Shown: in pieces, positions 17,096 through 24,862 of the stretch
Position numbering within the stretch: the stretch's first letter is position 1
Layout of the letters: the number at the start of each line of letters is the position of its first letter
From: Arthrobacter_B sp038069765
GTDB taxonomy: Bacteria; Actinomycetota; Actinomycetes; Actinomycetales; Micrococcaceae
Assembly (NCBI RefSeq): GCF_038069765.1
Contig: NZ_JBBPFS010000005.1
Span: 62,001 to 126,000, forward strand
DNA length: 64,000 nt
Reading direction: 5' to 3'
Notes under the pieces: model-generated
Seen by the model: only the letters and a program-made list of their open reading frames with translations
Databases searched by the model: none
What the model was told of the DNA's origin: nothing
Translations under genes and position numbers: made by a program

Positions 17096-17878
17096 GTGCG
17101 CATCGATGTAGTCAGCATTTTCCCGGAGTACCTGGCCGCGCTGGACCTGTCGCTGATCGGCAAGGCCCGGCAGGACGGCCTGCTGGACCTCAACGTCCAC
17201 GACCTGCGCGACTTCACAACGGACCGGCACCGCACCGTCGACGACACCCCCTACGGGGGCGGAGCCGGCATGGTCATGAAGGCCGAGCCGTGGGCGCAGG
17301 CGCTGACTTCGGTTGCCGGTGCGGAGGAAACGGCGCGCCCCGTGCTGATTGTTCCCTCGCCGGCCGGCGCGGTGTTTACCCAGGCCATGGCCTACGAACT
17401 CGCCGAGGAAAAGCACCTGGTATTCGCCTGCGGACGGTACGAAGGCATCGACGAACGTGTTCTCGAGTGGGCCGGGGATCGCTTCGACGTCCGCCCGGTC
17501 AGCCTCGGCGACTACGTGCTCAACGGGGGAGAGGTGGCGGTCCTGGCCATGGTGGAGGCCATCGGCCGCCTGGTGCCCGGCGTCGTCGGCAATCCAGAAT
17601 CCCTGGTGGAGGAATCGCACTCGGACGGTCTGCTGGAATACCCCGTCTACACCAAGCCCTCGTCCTGGCGGGACCGGGATGTGCCGGAGATCCTGCTCAG
17701 CGGCAACCACGGCAAGATTGCGCAGTGGCGGCGCACCCAGCAGCTCAAGCGCACCGCCGCACGCCGTCCGGACCTGCTGGCAAAGCTCGACGCCGCGCAG
17801 CTGACCAAAGCCGACAGGGCCGCCCTTGATGCGCTGGGTTACGACGTGACAGAGGGCCGGGTCCTTCCCCGCGGGTAA
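17096..17878 (+). CDS. trmD: tRNA (guanine37-N1)-methyltransferase TrmD
   Basis: A 260-residue SPOUT methyltransferase that makes m1G37 in tRNA and prevents frameshifting. Motifs include VSIFPEY at the N-terminus, DDTPYGGGAGMVMK, the knotted SAM site VFACGRYEGIDERV and SLGDYVLNGGE, and the C-terminal domain with YTKPSSWR and LLSGNHGKI. The GTG start lies one base after the rimM stop. An in-frame ATG at 17069 inside rimM is rejected because it would add residues foreign to the family. Confidence 0.97.
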   Translation: MRIDVVSIFPEYLAALDLSLIGKARQDGLLDLNVHDLRDFTTDRHRTVDDTPYGGGAGMVMKAEPWAQALTSVAGAEETARPVLIVPSPAGAVFTQAMAYELAEEKHLVFACGRYEGIDERVLEWAGDRFDVRPVSLGDYVLNGGEVAVLAMVEAIGRLVPGVVGNPESLVEESHSDGLLEYPVYTKPSSWRDRDVPEILLSGNHGKIAQWRRTQQLKRTAARRPDLLAKLDAAQLTKADRAALDALGYDVTEGRVLPRG

Positions 17879-17908
17879 TTGGTGGCGTTTGTCCGGGTAT
17901 GGCAGAAT
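17879..17908 (+). promoter_or_regulatory. Promoter for rplS
   Basis: TTGGTG (17879-17884), 18 bases, CAGAAT (17903-17908), with an extended TGG before the -10. It begins right at the trmD stop, so rplS has its own promoter and a leader of about 180 bases. Confidence 0.6.
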
Positions 17909-17914
17909 AGATAA

Positions 17915-18095
17915 CTGTGTCATCTGGGTCCGCACCTGCCACAGGGGGAGCGCGGCCAACAGACTGCACGCCGGCAGCCAATCCTCGGCTCGGCCGGTCT
18001 CTAGCTTCGGCGGCATCTGTGCAGTGTCAGAACTGCATCCTTGCCTGCCGTTACCAAAGTGGGTGACCTGTGGCGTCCACCAGGAGTGATACACA
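17915..18095 (+). promoter_or_regulatory. Structured 5' leader of rplS with two exclusive pairings
   Basis: The leader contains ACTGCAC (17963-17969), which can pair with GTGCAGT (18019-18025). The same right arm can instead form a local hairpin TGCAGT/ACTGCA (18020-18025 with 18032-18037, loop GTCAGA). Such competing structures fit autoregulation of a ribosomal protein gene. Firmicute L19 leaders are known, but I cannot say this belongs to that family. Confidence 0.45.
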
Positions 18096-18455
18096 ATGCA
18101 CATCCTAGATTCTGTTGATGCAGCTTCGCTGCGTTCAGACATCCCCGAGTTCCGCGCCGGTGACACGGTCAAGGTTCACGTAAACATCATCGAAGGCAAG
18201 AACACCCGTGTTCAGGTCTTCCAGGGCTTCGTCATGAAGCGCCAGGGCGACGGCCTGCGCGAGACCTTCACGGTCCGCAAGGTCAGCTTCGGTGTCGGCG
18301 TGGAGCGTACCTTCCCGGTACACTCCCCGGTCATCGACAAGATCGAACTGGTCTCCAAGGGCGATGTCCGCCGCGCCAAGCTGTACTACATGCGCGATCT
18401 GCGCGGCAAGGCAGCCAAGATCAAGGAAAAGCGCGACGCACGTCCCGTCAAGTAA
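18096..18455 (+). CDS. rplS: 50S ribosomal protein L19
   Basis: A 119-residue L19, a protein at the 30S-50S interface. Conserved segments are FRAGDTVKVHVNI, EGKNTRVQVFQGFV, FTVRKVSFGVGVER and RRAKLYYMRDLRGKAAKIKE. It is of normal length. GGAGTGATACACA precedes the ATG. It is followed closely by lepB, as in other actinobacteria. Confidence 0.98.
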   Translation: MHILDSVDAASLRSDIPEFRAGDTVKVHVNIIEGKNTRVQVFQGFVMKRQGDGLRETFTVRKVSFGVGVERTFPVHSPVIDKIELVSKGDVRRAKLYYMRDLRGKAAKIKEKRDARPVK

Positions 18456-18460
18456 ATTTC

Positions 18461-19183
18461 TTGATCCACGCATCATCCGCTTCGGGAGAGTCTCCGGACT
18501 CTCCCGTGAAGCACACGAAACGCCGGTCCAGGTTTGTGGGCTGGCGTTTCGTGTTATGCGCCCTGGCCGCCGCCGTCGTGCTGGCGGCCCTTGTCCGTGC
18601 GTTCGTCGTCGACGTCTACTACATTCCCTCCGAGTCGATGCAGCCGCTGCTGGAACCGGGGGACCGGGTGGCGGTCTCGCGCACCGACTACCGCTCCGGC
18701 GACATTCAGCGCGGCGACGTCGTGGTCTTCGACGGCAGGGGCTCCCTGGCGCCCCTGCACAACGGTGATCCGGCGCCGCTGACCGCGCTGAAGTCCGTTG
18801 CCCGCTGGGTGGGCCTGGCGGGAAGCGACACCGTCTATGTGAAAAGGGTCATTGGCATTCCCGGAGACCGCGTCAGCTGCTGCACCGACGAGGAGCCGAG
18901 GGTAACCGTTAATGGAACTCCGGTGGACGAGTCATACGTTTACCCGGGAGACGCTCCGAGCGAGCAGAACTTCGACGTCATTGTCCCCGAGGGCCGGCTG
19001 TGGCTGATGGGGGACCACCGGTCCGAATCGGCCGATTCGCGCTCCCTGCTGGGCGCGCCCGGCGGCGGACTCATTTCGAAGGAGCGCGTTATTGGCAGGG
19101 CCACGGCCATCTTATGGCCGCTGGAGCGTAGTTCGGATATTGAGCGGCTAGAGTTAGGAGCCGAGTGGAACACGGCGAAGTAA
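18461..19183 (+). CDS. lepB: Signal peptidase I (first of two)
   Basis: A 240-residue type I signal peptidase that cleaves secretory signal peptides outside the membrane. One N-terminal membrane anchor lies at about residues 28-50. The catalytic serine is Ser59 in YIPSESMQP and the general-base lysine Lys128 in VYVKRVIGIPGD. The box WLMGDHRSESADSR is intact. TTG 18461 gives a 15-residue leader; a GTG at 18506 (beginning KHTKRRSRF) is an equally good start. A 9-bp hairpin (18484-18505) would then fall in the untranslated gap. Neither start has a clear ribosome site. Confidence 0.93.
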   Translation: MIHASSASGESPDSPVKHTKRRSRFVGWRFVLCALAAAVVLAALVRAFVVDVYYIPSESMQPLLEPGDRVAVSRTDYRSGDIQRGDVVVFDGRGSLAPLHNGDPAPLTALKSVARWVGLAGSDTVYVKRVIGIPGDRVSCCTDEEPRVTVNGTPVDESYVYPGDAPSEQNFDVIVPEGRLWLMGDHRSESADSRSLLGAPGGGLISKERVIGRATAILWPLERSSDIERLELGAEWNTAK

Positions 19184-19194
19184 GAGGAAAGCAC

Positions 19195-20019
19195 ATGGCT
19201 CAGAACGTCCCGGACGAGCCCGCCCAGAGCGCCGGATCCGGTATCCACGGAGCGCATTCAGCGCGTCCGCGTGCGGCTGCCCCCGGCAAGGGGAACGGCA
19301 CCGGCAAGAAGCACAGTGAGAAAAACCGCGGCTTCGGCGGCTGGCTGCGCGAAGTGGCCACCATCGTCGTGATCGCGCTGCTGCTCTCCTTCCTCATCAA
19401 AACGTTCCTTTTCCGGGCGTTCTACATCCCCTCGGGTTCCATGGAGGAAACCCTGGAGATCAACGACCGCATTTTCGTGAACCTCCTGGTCCCGGAGCCC
19501 TTCGACCTGAACCGCGGCGACGTGGTGGTGTTCAAGGACACCAAGGAATGGCTTCCGGAACTTCCCGCGGCCACCGAGGGCCCGGGTACCTGGATCCGCG
19601 ACGCGCTCATCTTTGTGGGTCTGGTTCCAGATACCTCCGAGCAGCACCTCGTCAAGCGCGTCATCGGCACCGAGGGTGACCGGGTGGTCTGCTGCGACGC
19701 CGACGGCAGGATTACGGTCAACGGCGAAGCGCTGAACGAGCCGTACATCTATCCCGGGGCATCGCCGTCGGACATTCCCTTTGACGTCGTGGTACCCGAA
19801 GGCAAGGTCTGGGTCATGGGCGACCACCGCAACGCTTCCGCGGACTCCCGTGAACACCTGCAGGATCCCAGCGGCGGCTTTGTCGACGTTGAGGACATCG
19901 AAGGCAAGGCCGCAGTGACCGCCTGGCCGCTGAACCGCGCCGGCTTTGTGGGCAGCTACCCGGAAGTGTTCGAAAACGTTCCCGATCCCTCGTCCTCCGA
20001 GCCGGCCGAATCCAAATGA
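19195..20019 (+). CDS. lepB: Signal peptidase I (second of two)
   Basis: A 274-residue paralogue of the preceding gene. It has a basic N-terminal tail of about 50 residues, a membrane segment at about 54-75, catalytic Ser82 in YIPSGSMEE and Lys154 in HLVKRVIGTEGD, and the box WVMGDHRNASADSR. AGAGGAAA before ATG 19195 fixes the start. The stop overlaps the rnhB ATG (ATGA). The two signal peptidases lie 11 bases apart and resemble each other along the whole length, indicating tandem duplication followed by divergence. Confidence 0.94.
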   Translation: MAQNVPDEPAQSAGSGIHGAHSARPRAAAPGKGNGTGKKHSEKNRGFGGWLREVATIVVIALLLSFLIKTFLFRAFYIPSGSMEETLEINDRIFVNLLVPEPFDLNRGDVVVFKDTKEWLPELPAATEGPGTWIRDALIFVGLVPDTSEQHLVKRVIGTEGDRVVCCDADGRITVNGEALNEPYIYPGASPSDIPFDVVVPEGKVWVMGDHRNASADSREHLQDPSGGFVDVEDIEGKAAVTAWPLNRAGFVGSYPEVFENVPDPSSSEPAESK

Positions 20020-20771
20020 CAGCAGCACCCGCCCGCCCGCGTCCCAAGACCGGAACCGGCAGCAAGGCACCGACGCTGCGCTTTGAGCGGTCCTTCGCCG
20101 CTGCCGGGCACAAGGTCCTCGCCGGGTGCGACGAGGTGGGCCGCGGCGCGCTGGCCGGGCCGGTCAGCGTCGGCCTGGTGGCCGTGGACCTGGCAACGGT
20201 CCGTTCCCTCAAAGGCGTGCGCGACAGCAAACTGCTCTCCGTCAGCGACCGGGAAACCCTGGTCCCGCTGATCAAGAAATGGTCCCTGGGCTGGGGTGTG
20301 GGTCATGCCAGTGCGGCTGAAATCGACCTGCACGGAATCATGGCGGCGCTGCGGCTGGCCGGTACCCGCGCCTGGGAGCAGGTGTGCGCGGACCTGACCC
20401 CCGACGTCGTACTCCTGGACGGGAACTACAACTGGCTCTCTCCCGCTCCGCAGGCCAGTCTTTTTGACCTGCCGAACGACGACGACGGCGGGTGCCTGGC
20501 GCCCGTGCACACCAAGATCAAGGCCGACATGCAGTGCCTGAGCGTGGCTGCCGCCAGCGTACTTGCGAAAGTGGAGCGGGACGCGCTGATGGTGGACTAC
20601 GCTGTGACACATCCTCAGTACGGCTGGGAAGTGAACAAGGGATACGCTACGGCGTCCCACCGGTCAGCGATTGACGAGCACGGGCCCACGCCCCTGCATC
20701 GGATGTCCTGGCAGCTGGGAACGCGTCCGGAACCGTATGCCGGGGACCAAGAGAGCGTCGTTGGGGGATGA
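20016..20771 (+). CDS. rnhB: Ribonuclease HII
   Basis: A 251-residue RNase HII, which removes ribonucleotides from DNA and cuts RNA in RNA-DNA hybrids. Active-site residues are Asp39-Glu40 in AGCDEVGRGALAGP, an Asp in VVLLDGNYNW and one in KIKADMQCLSVAAASVLAK. The C-terminal motif YGWEVNKGYAT is present. There is a 25-residue N-terminal extension. Its start overlaps the preceding signal peptidase gene. Confidence 0.96.
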   Translation: MTAAPARPRPKTGTGSKAPTLRFERSFAAAGHKVLAGCDEVGRGALAGPVSVGLVAVDLATVRSLKGVRDSKLLSVSDRETLVPLIKKWSLGWGVGHASAAEIDLHGIMAALRLAGTRAWEQVCADLTPDVVLLDGNYNWLSPAPQASLFDLPNDDDGGCLAPVHTKIKADMQCLSVAAASVLAKVERDALMVDYAVTHPQYGWEVNKGYATASHRSAIDEHGPTPLHRMSWQLGTRPEPYAGDQESVVGG

Positions 20772-20778
20772 TGGATTT

Positions 20779-21102
20779 ATGAGTGCGGAAGACCTTGAGA
20801 ACTATGAAACGGACATGGAGCTCCAGCTCTACCGGGAATACCGCGACGTGGTGGGGCTCTTCAGCTACGTAGTCGAAACGGAGCGCCGGTTCTATCTGGC
20901 GAACCACGTGGACCTGCAGGCGCGGTCCGCGGACGGAGAGATTTACTTTGACCTCACCCTGCAGGATGCCTGGGTGTGGGACGTTTACAGATCCGCCCGG
21001 TTCGTGAAGAGCGTCCGCGTGATCACGTTCAAGGACGTGAACGTGGAGGAACTGACCCGCAACGACGACCTCACGATTCCGAAGGCCGACGAACTGGGCT
21101 GA
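20779..21102 (+). CDS. DUF2469 family protein
   Basis: A 107-residue acidic protein conserved in actinobacteria directly after rnhB (the Rv2901c position in Mycobacterium). It begins MSAEDLENYETDMELQLYREYRDVVGLFSYVVET and contains many aromatic residues. No catalytic motif is recognisable and the function is unknown. The start lies seven bases after the rnhB stop, with GGGGGATGATGG as ribosome site. Longer in-frame starts lie inside rnhB and are not needed. Confidence 0.92.
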   Translation: MSAEDLENYETDMELQLYREYRDVVGLFSYVVETERRFYLANHVDLQARSADGEIYFDLTLQDAWVWDVYRSARFVKSVRVITFKDVNVEELTRNDDLTIPKADELG

Positions 21103-21116
21103 CCCCGGGATCCTGG

Positions 21117-21740
21117 CTAATCCCCGGGAACCGTGCTGGCCCCGGGGCGATCCTGAGCGACCCCGGGGAGCCGGGCGGCGACGTCGGCCCATTGTGCCCA
21201 CCTTCCCGCGGGCACCCGCGGGTCGCCGGCGGCGAGGCTGGAGATCCAGCCCTCGACCATTTCGCCCCGGTGGGCCAGCAAATGGGGGACGGCTATCGGC
21301 GGCGGAAAACCGCTGCGCCACACCGTCTTGTAGCTCCCGGTGTTTCCGGCGTTGGCGCTCCACGTCACCACGTCCCAGCCCAGATCATCAAAGGCGTGGG
21401 CTACGGCCAGCGCGACGGCCCGGGACATCAAACCCCGGCCCCGGAAGGCCGGTGCCGTCACGAAGCCCAGGTTTCCCGAATTGGCCCCCTGGAAGCGCAG
21501 GTCGAGCGAACCGGCATAGGCGCCGTCGCACTCCAGCGCCCAGGAGACGGCGTCCTCCTGTTCCCTGGAGATGGCTGCCACATACTCTGCGGCCATCGAC
21601 TCCGTGTACTCCAGCGGAATGGTGGTCCACTCGCGGGTCAGCGGATCGATGGAGCGCGCATACACCGGCCCGACGTCGGAGGCACGGTGCGGACGCAGCG
21701 TGAGCGTGGCGTCGGACAGAATCGGGATCGGGAACGGCAT
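21117..21740 (-). CDS. GNAT family N-acetyltransferase (RimJ/RimL type)
   Basis: A 207-residue acetyltransferase. Features are LTLRPHRASDVGPVYA at the N-terminus, the acetyl-CoA loop FRGRGLMSRAVALAVAHAF, and the SANAGNTGSYKTVWRSGF segment typical of RimJ/RimL-like enzymes, which acetylate N-termini or small amines. Its C-terminal codons carry four CCCCGGG blocks in 66 bases. A TAGGGT -10 box lies six bases before the ATG, suggesting a leaderless message. It is divergent from the next gene. Confidence 0.85.
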   Translation of the reverse strand: MPFPIPILSDATLTLRPHRASDVGPVYARSIDPLTREWTTIPLEYTESMAAEYVAAISREQEDAVSWALECDGAYAGSLDLRFQGANSGNLGFVTAPAFRGRGLMSRAVALAVAHAFDDLGWDVVTWSANAGNTGSYKTVWRSGFPPPIAVPHLLAHRGEMVEGWISSLAAGDPRVPAGRWAQWADVAARLPGVAQDRPGASTVPGD

Positions 21741-21797
21741 GGATCCACCCTAGCCGGAAGGGGTGCCCGCCAGATGCGAATCTCCTAGACTGCTCCA

Positions 21798-22439
21798 ATG
21801 GCACTCCCTGATTCTCCGCTGGCCGGATATCTGTCCGGGAACCGGCGCCTGTATGCCCAGCTTCGACCGGATTCCGAGTCGCTGGCGCACCTGATCGAAC
21901 TGCAGCAGGAGCTGGCCGGGCTGCCGGAAATCAACGACGGCGGCCAGCCGCGGTGGGTTCCCGAACGCCAGATGCACCTCACCCTGATCCACTTCGGCAA
22001 GGTCCGCGATGTCTACTCACTGGTTTCGGTGGCCACCGATATTACCCGGGACCGCTACGAAGAGCTGCTCGCCGCCTACGTGGCGGAAACCGAGGCCGCG
22101 ATGCCGCGGCAGCCGGTTGTGCTCGAGCCCGCCGTCCTGTCCAGATTCGGACGGCACGGGCGGACCCTGGTGCTTGAGTATTTCCCCTCCGCTGTGCTGA
22201 TGCAGTCCCACGCCGCCGCCGTTGCCGCACTGGAGACATTCCTGCGCGGCTGCGGGATCGAGGACGTGGAAGCCTTCACCGCGGCTGACCCCAACTTCAT
22301 GTTTGCGTCCCGGCTTCGTCCGCACATCACTCTGAGCCGCGGTTTCGCGGGGACGCTGCCGGCTCCGGCACACGCTTCCAGCCCCGAGGTGTTTCATCTG
22401 GAGAGTGTGCGGCTCGAATCAATGCCGGTGGTCTACTAG
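21798..22439 (+). CDS. 2H phosphoesterase superfamily protein (2'-5' RNA ligase-like)
   Basis: A 213-residue protein with the two H-x-T motifs of the 2H fold: His60-Leu-Thr62 in MHLTLIHFG and His176-Ile-Thr178 in RPHITLSRG. Family members act on 2'-5' bonds or cyclic phosphates in RNA or nucleotides; the substrate here is unknown. A TAGACT -10 box lies six bases before the ATG and there is no ribosome site, so the message is probably leaderless. It shares a 57-base divergent promoter region with the GNAT gene. Confidence 0.85.
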   Translation: MALPDSPLAGYLSGNRRLYAQLRPDSESLAHLIELQQELAGLPEINDGGQPRWVPERQMHLTLIHFGKVRDVYSLVSVATDITRDRYEELLAAYVAETEAAMPRQPVVLEPAVLSRFGRHGRTLVLEYFPSAVLMQSHAAAVAALETFLRGCGIEDVEAFTAADPNFMFASRLRPHITLSRGFAGTLPAPAHASSPEVFHLESVRLESMPVVY

Positions 22440-22467
22440 GGCCTTTGCCCGTCCGTGCACGGATACG

Positions 22468-22502
22468 GCCCCTGGATTCCACGTGCGTGGAGTCCAGGGG
22501 CC
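22468..22502. terminator. Bidirectional hairpin terminator
   Basis: GGCCCCTGGA-TTCCACG pairs with CGTGG-AGTCCAGGGGCC over about 16 bp. It lies between the 2H gene and the converging wall-protein gene. U-tracts are poor on both sides. Confidence 0.6.
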
Positions 22503-22563
22503 GCTCATTTCGTCCGGTTCCCCTTGCTAGAAGGTGCGGAGCCGGCGAGGGTGTTGGTGCTTG

Positions 22564-23457
22564 TTAGGCATCGGATGCGTCACTGCGGCGGCGGTTGCGC
22601 ACCAGAGCTGCAGTTCCCAGGCCTGCGGCCAGGAGTCCGGCTCCGGCCAGTGCTGCCATGCCCGGATTAGCTCCGGTGTCCGGCAGTTGCCCCGGTGTGA
22701 CCGGGGTGGACGGTGTGGACGGTGCCGGCTTAGCTGGCGGTGTCGGCTTAGGGACGACTACGGCAGGCGGTGTCTGGCTCGGGCTCGGGTCCGGGTTGGG
22801 CTTGGATTCAGGCGTCGGCTCGGGCTCCGGCGTCGGGCTGGGGCTGGGGTCCGGGGTGGGCTCGGGGTCCGGTGTGGGGCTGGGTTCCGGGTCCGGTGTG
22901 GGGCTTGGGCTCGGGTCCGGTGTCGGCTTCGGGTCCGGCGTGGGGCTGGGGCTTGGATCCGGTGTGGGCTTGGGCTCCGGCGTCGGGCTCGGTTCGGGCT
23001 CCGGGTCGCAATCGGGCACCGGTCCGTATGTCTCGAGGTCGTCGTGCCTGTTGTCAGTCAGCGTGGCACCTTCGCCAAAACCGTCCGGGTATTCGATGGT
23101 TTTGGGCCAGGTGAAGCCGGCGGTGATGTCAATATCCAGTTTGTCCTGCTGAATGGCCCATCCCGGACCGCAGATGTCAGCCGGCAGCAGGCTCATAATC
23201 TCTTCGGCTTCAAACCACTGTGTCGTACGTTCCTTGACGTTGAGCAAATCCTGAAGACCGGAGTTCTCCCACGCGGCAGGCTTGGACTCGTCTTTTTTCT
23301 TGTACAGATAAGCCCCCACGTCCTGCCGGACGGTTGGGGAAGTTTCGGGCGCGGTGCTGCCGGTGGCGATAGCCGGCTGGACGACGGCTAATGAGAAGCC
23401 GCCCACGGCCAGAGCGGCCGCAGCAGCAGTCGCTGTTACTTTCATGACGTTCTTCAT
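22564..23457 (-). CDS. Sortase-anchored surface protein with Pro-Thr-Glu repeats (LPDTG)
   Basis: A 297-residue secreted protein. A signal peptide (residues 1-31, cut after AIA) is followed by a domain of about 120 residues that I do not recognise (WENSGLQDLLNVKERTTQWF, ADICGPGWAI). Next are about 80 residues of P-x-P repeats, such as PDPSPSPTPDPKPTP. It ends in a cell-wall sorting signal: LPDTG (258-262), a hydrophobic segment and RNRRR. A class E/A-type sortase would attach it to peptidoglycan, with the proline stalk spanning the wall. No sortase is in the window. The repeats are nearly perfect at DNA level and so likely to vary in length between strains. Confidence 0.82.
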   Translation of the reverse strand: MKNVMKVTATAAAAALAVGGFSLAVVQPAIATGSTAPETSPTVRQDVGAYLYKKKDESKPAAWENSGLQDLLNVKERTTQWFEAEEIMSLLPADICGPGWAIQQDKLDIDITAGFTWPKTIEYPDGFGEGATLTDNRHDDLETYGPVPDCDPEPEPSPTPEPKPTPDPSPSPTPDPKPTPDPSPSPTPDPEPSPTPDPEPTPDPSPSPTPEPEPTPESKPNPDPSPSQTPPAVVVPKPTPPAKPAPSTPSTPVTPGQLPDTGANPGMAALAGAGLLAAGLGTAALVRNRRRSDASDA

Positions 23458-23669
23458 AATTCCTTCGGTGCGCGATAAATGTTCAGGGTCGTCATGTGGG
23501 GGTCAGCCCATCCTGTCCGAGGACCCTCAGGTCGCACGCAAGATGGCGTCAAGATCCCGGCAAGATATGATCTGGCTCATATTCGCTCTCACCTGGGGTT
23601 TGGGCCGCCGCCGCTACGCCGCACGAAACGTCAGCGGATACCTGCTCGCAGCAGGTATGGAGGGACTGG

Positions 23670-24197
23670 ATGGGGGAGGTATGGAACAACAGGGGTCGGA
23701 CGGGGGACCGGATGAGTAAAAGCCGAAACAACAAGGGGTTTCTCCCTCCACACACGGAGGATGTGGACAGCCGGGAACCGGTGGTGCCGCCTCAGACGGA
23801 GACGACAGCTGTTGCAGGGGTACCCAACCAAACACCGGGCCGCAAGCCTCTGGCGCCGTTGGTCTTCTCGGTCTCCTGGGTGCGCCTGACAGGCCTGACA
23901 CTCGGGGCCATGGTCTTCGTCGGCCTGGGACTCTACATATGTTTCGCCGGCCCTGACCTCGGAGCAAAAATTATCGGACTGGTGTGCGTTCTTTTCTTCG
24001 GAGGCGGGTTCGCCGTACTGCTCTGGAAGAAACTGCGGGACCCCATTGTCCTCAGCTTGTTGCAGTGGAGCCGTGGCATGTCCGGGGGCTGGGATGTGAC
24101 CTTTTCTCCACACTTGTTCAGGGGCCGTGCTGAGGACGCGGTACGGAAGATCGAGGGCTACTATCTTTCCGCGCTGATCGCCCGTTCCGGCCGGTAG
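23670..24197 (+). CDS. Hypothetical membrane protein
   Basis: A 175-residue protein of unknown function. Residues 1-60 are polar and Pro/Thr-rich. Two membrane segments lie at about 70-88 and 95-115, followed by a 55-residue basic cytoplasmic or surface tail that ends YYLSALIARSGR. A good GGAGGG site lies five bases before ATG 23670; an in-frame ATG at 23712 also has GGGGGA before it. A CCTGC/GCAGG hairpin (23641-23655) lies just upstream. No family was recognised, and no neighbour suggests a role. Confidence 0.6.
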   Translation: MGEVWNNRGRTGDRMSKSRNNKGFLPPHTEDVDSREPVVPPQTETTAVAGVPNQTPGRKPLAPLVFSVSWVRLTGLTLGAMVFVGLGLYICFAGPDLGAKIIGLVCVLFFGGGFAVLLWKKLRDPIVLSLLQWSRGMSGGWDVTFSPHLFRGRAEDAVRKIEGYYLSALIARSGR

Positions 24198-24249
24198 GGA
24201 GTTACCTGCACCATGGAGGTCCTTTGCCGGGTCAAGGGACTTTTGGGCC

Positions 24250-24346
24250 ATCTATCGTGCAGATCAGGGGCCTTCCGGGGATCTAGCGTACAGATCAGGG
24301 GGCCAAGAAGACGTTTAAAGGGGGCGTGGTCCCGCGATCTGCACGA
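24250..24346. repeat. Repeat cluster in the 305-base gap before yraN
   Basis: Two direct copies, 24250-24272 (ATCTATCGTGCAGATCAGGG) and 24281-24304 (ATCTAGCGTACAGATCAGGG), differ at two bases plus one inserted G. A third, inverted copy of the core TCGTGCAGATC is at 24336-24346. The rest of 24198-24502 holds no supported gene, only the ribosome site of yraN. Confidence 0.65.
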
Positions 24347-24502
24347 AAGACCAGGCCGCCGCACGCCCAACATCATCGGTCCGCCTCGGTAAGAGCGGTC
24401 CGTTCCTCCCCAGCGCAGGTGCGGTGGACGGGCCGGGCACCATCATCCACATCCGGCAGCAGAGGCAATTCACTTCCCGTCCCTGTGGCGCAGGGTGGAG
24501 CC

Positions 24503-24862
24503 ATGAGAGCTAAAGACACCCTGGGACGCCACGGAGAGGACCTCGCGGCAGGTTATCTGGCTGCGGCCGGAATCGAGGTCATTGACCGCAACTGGCGCTG
24601 CCCGGACGGGGAAATAGACCTCGTCGGGATAGAGAACGGCACGCTCGTCATCGTGGAGGTCAAAACCCGCTCCTCGCTGGACTACGGCCATCCGCTGGAA
24701 GCCATCACTCCGGCGAAGCTTGCCCGCCTCTACCTCTTGGCCAGCAGGTGGAGGACAGCGCAGGAGAGACGGTTTACCGGGTTCCGGGTGGACGCGGTGT
24801 CAGTGGTCGACGACGGCGCGGGCACACCGGTTATTGAGCACCTGCGTGAGGTGGCGCTGTGA
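24503..24862 (+). CDS. yraN: YraN family protein (UPF0102)
   Basis: A 119-residue protein with a restriction-endonuclease-like core: CPDGEIDLV (Glu37, Asp39) and IVEVKTRSS (Glu52, Lys54). Its cellular role is not established. The start follows GGTGGAG. Its last codon overlaps the GTG of comM by four bases. YraN-ComM-DprA is a conserved actinobacterial trio, linked to DNA uptake or processing. Confidence 0.93.
   Translation: MRAKDTLGRHGEDLAAGYLAAAGIEVIDRNWRCPDGEIDLVGIENGTLVIVEVKTRSSLDYGHPLEAITPAKLARLYLLASRWRTAQERRFTGFRVDAVSVVDDGAGTPVIEHLREVAL

Noticed and set aside
18484..18505. A perfect 9-bp hairpin just after rplS, considered as an intrinsic terminator
   Set aside because: It is followed by GTGAAGC and not by a T run, and may lie inside the lepB coding region.
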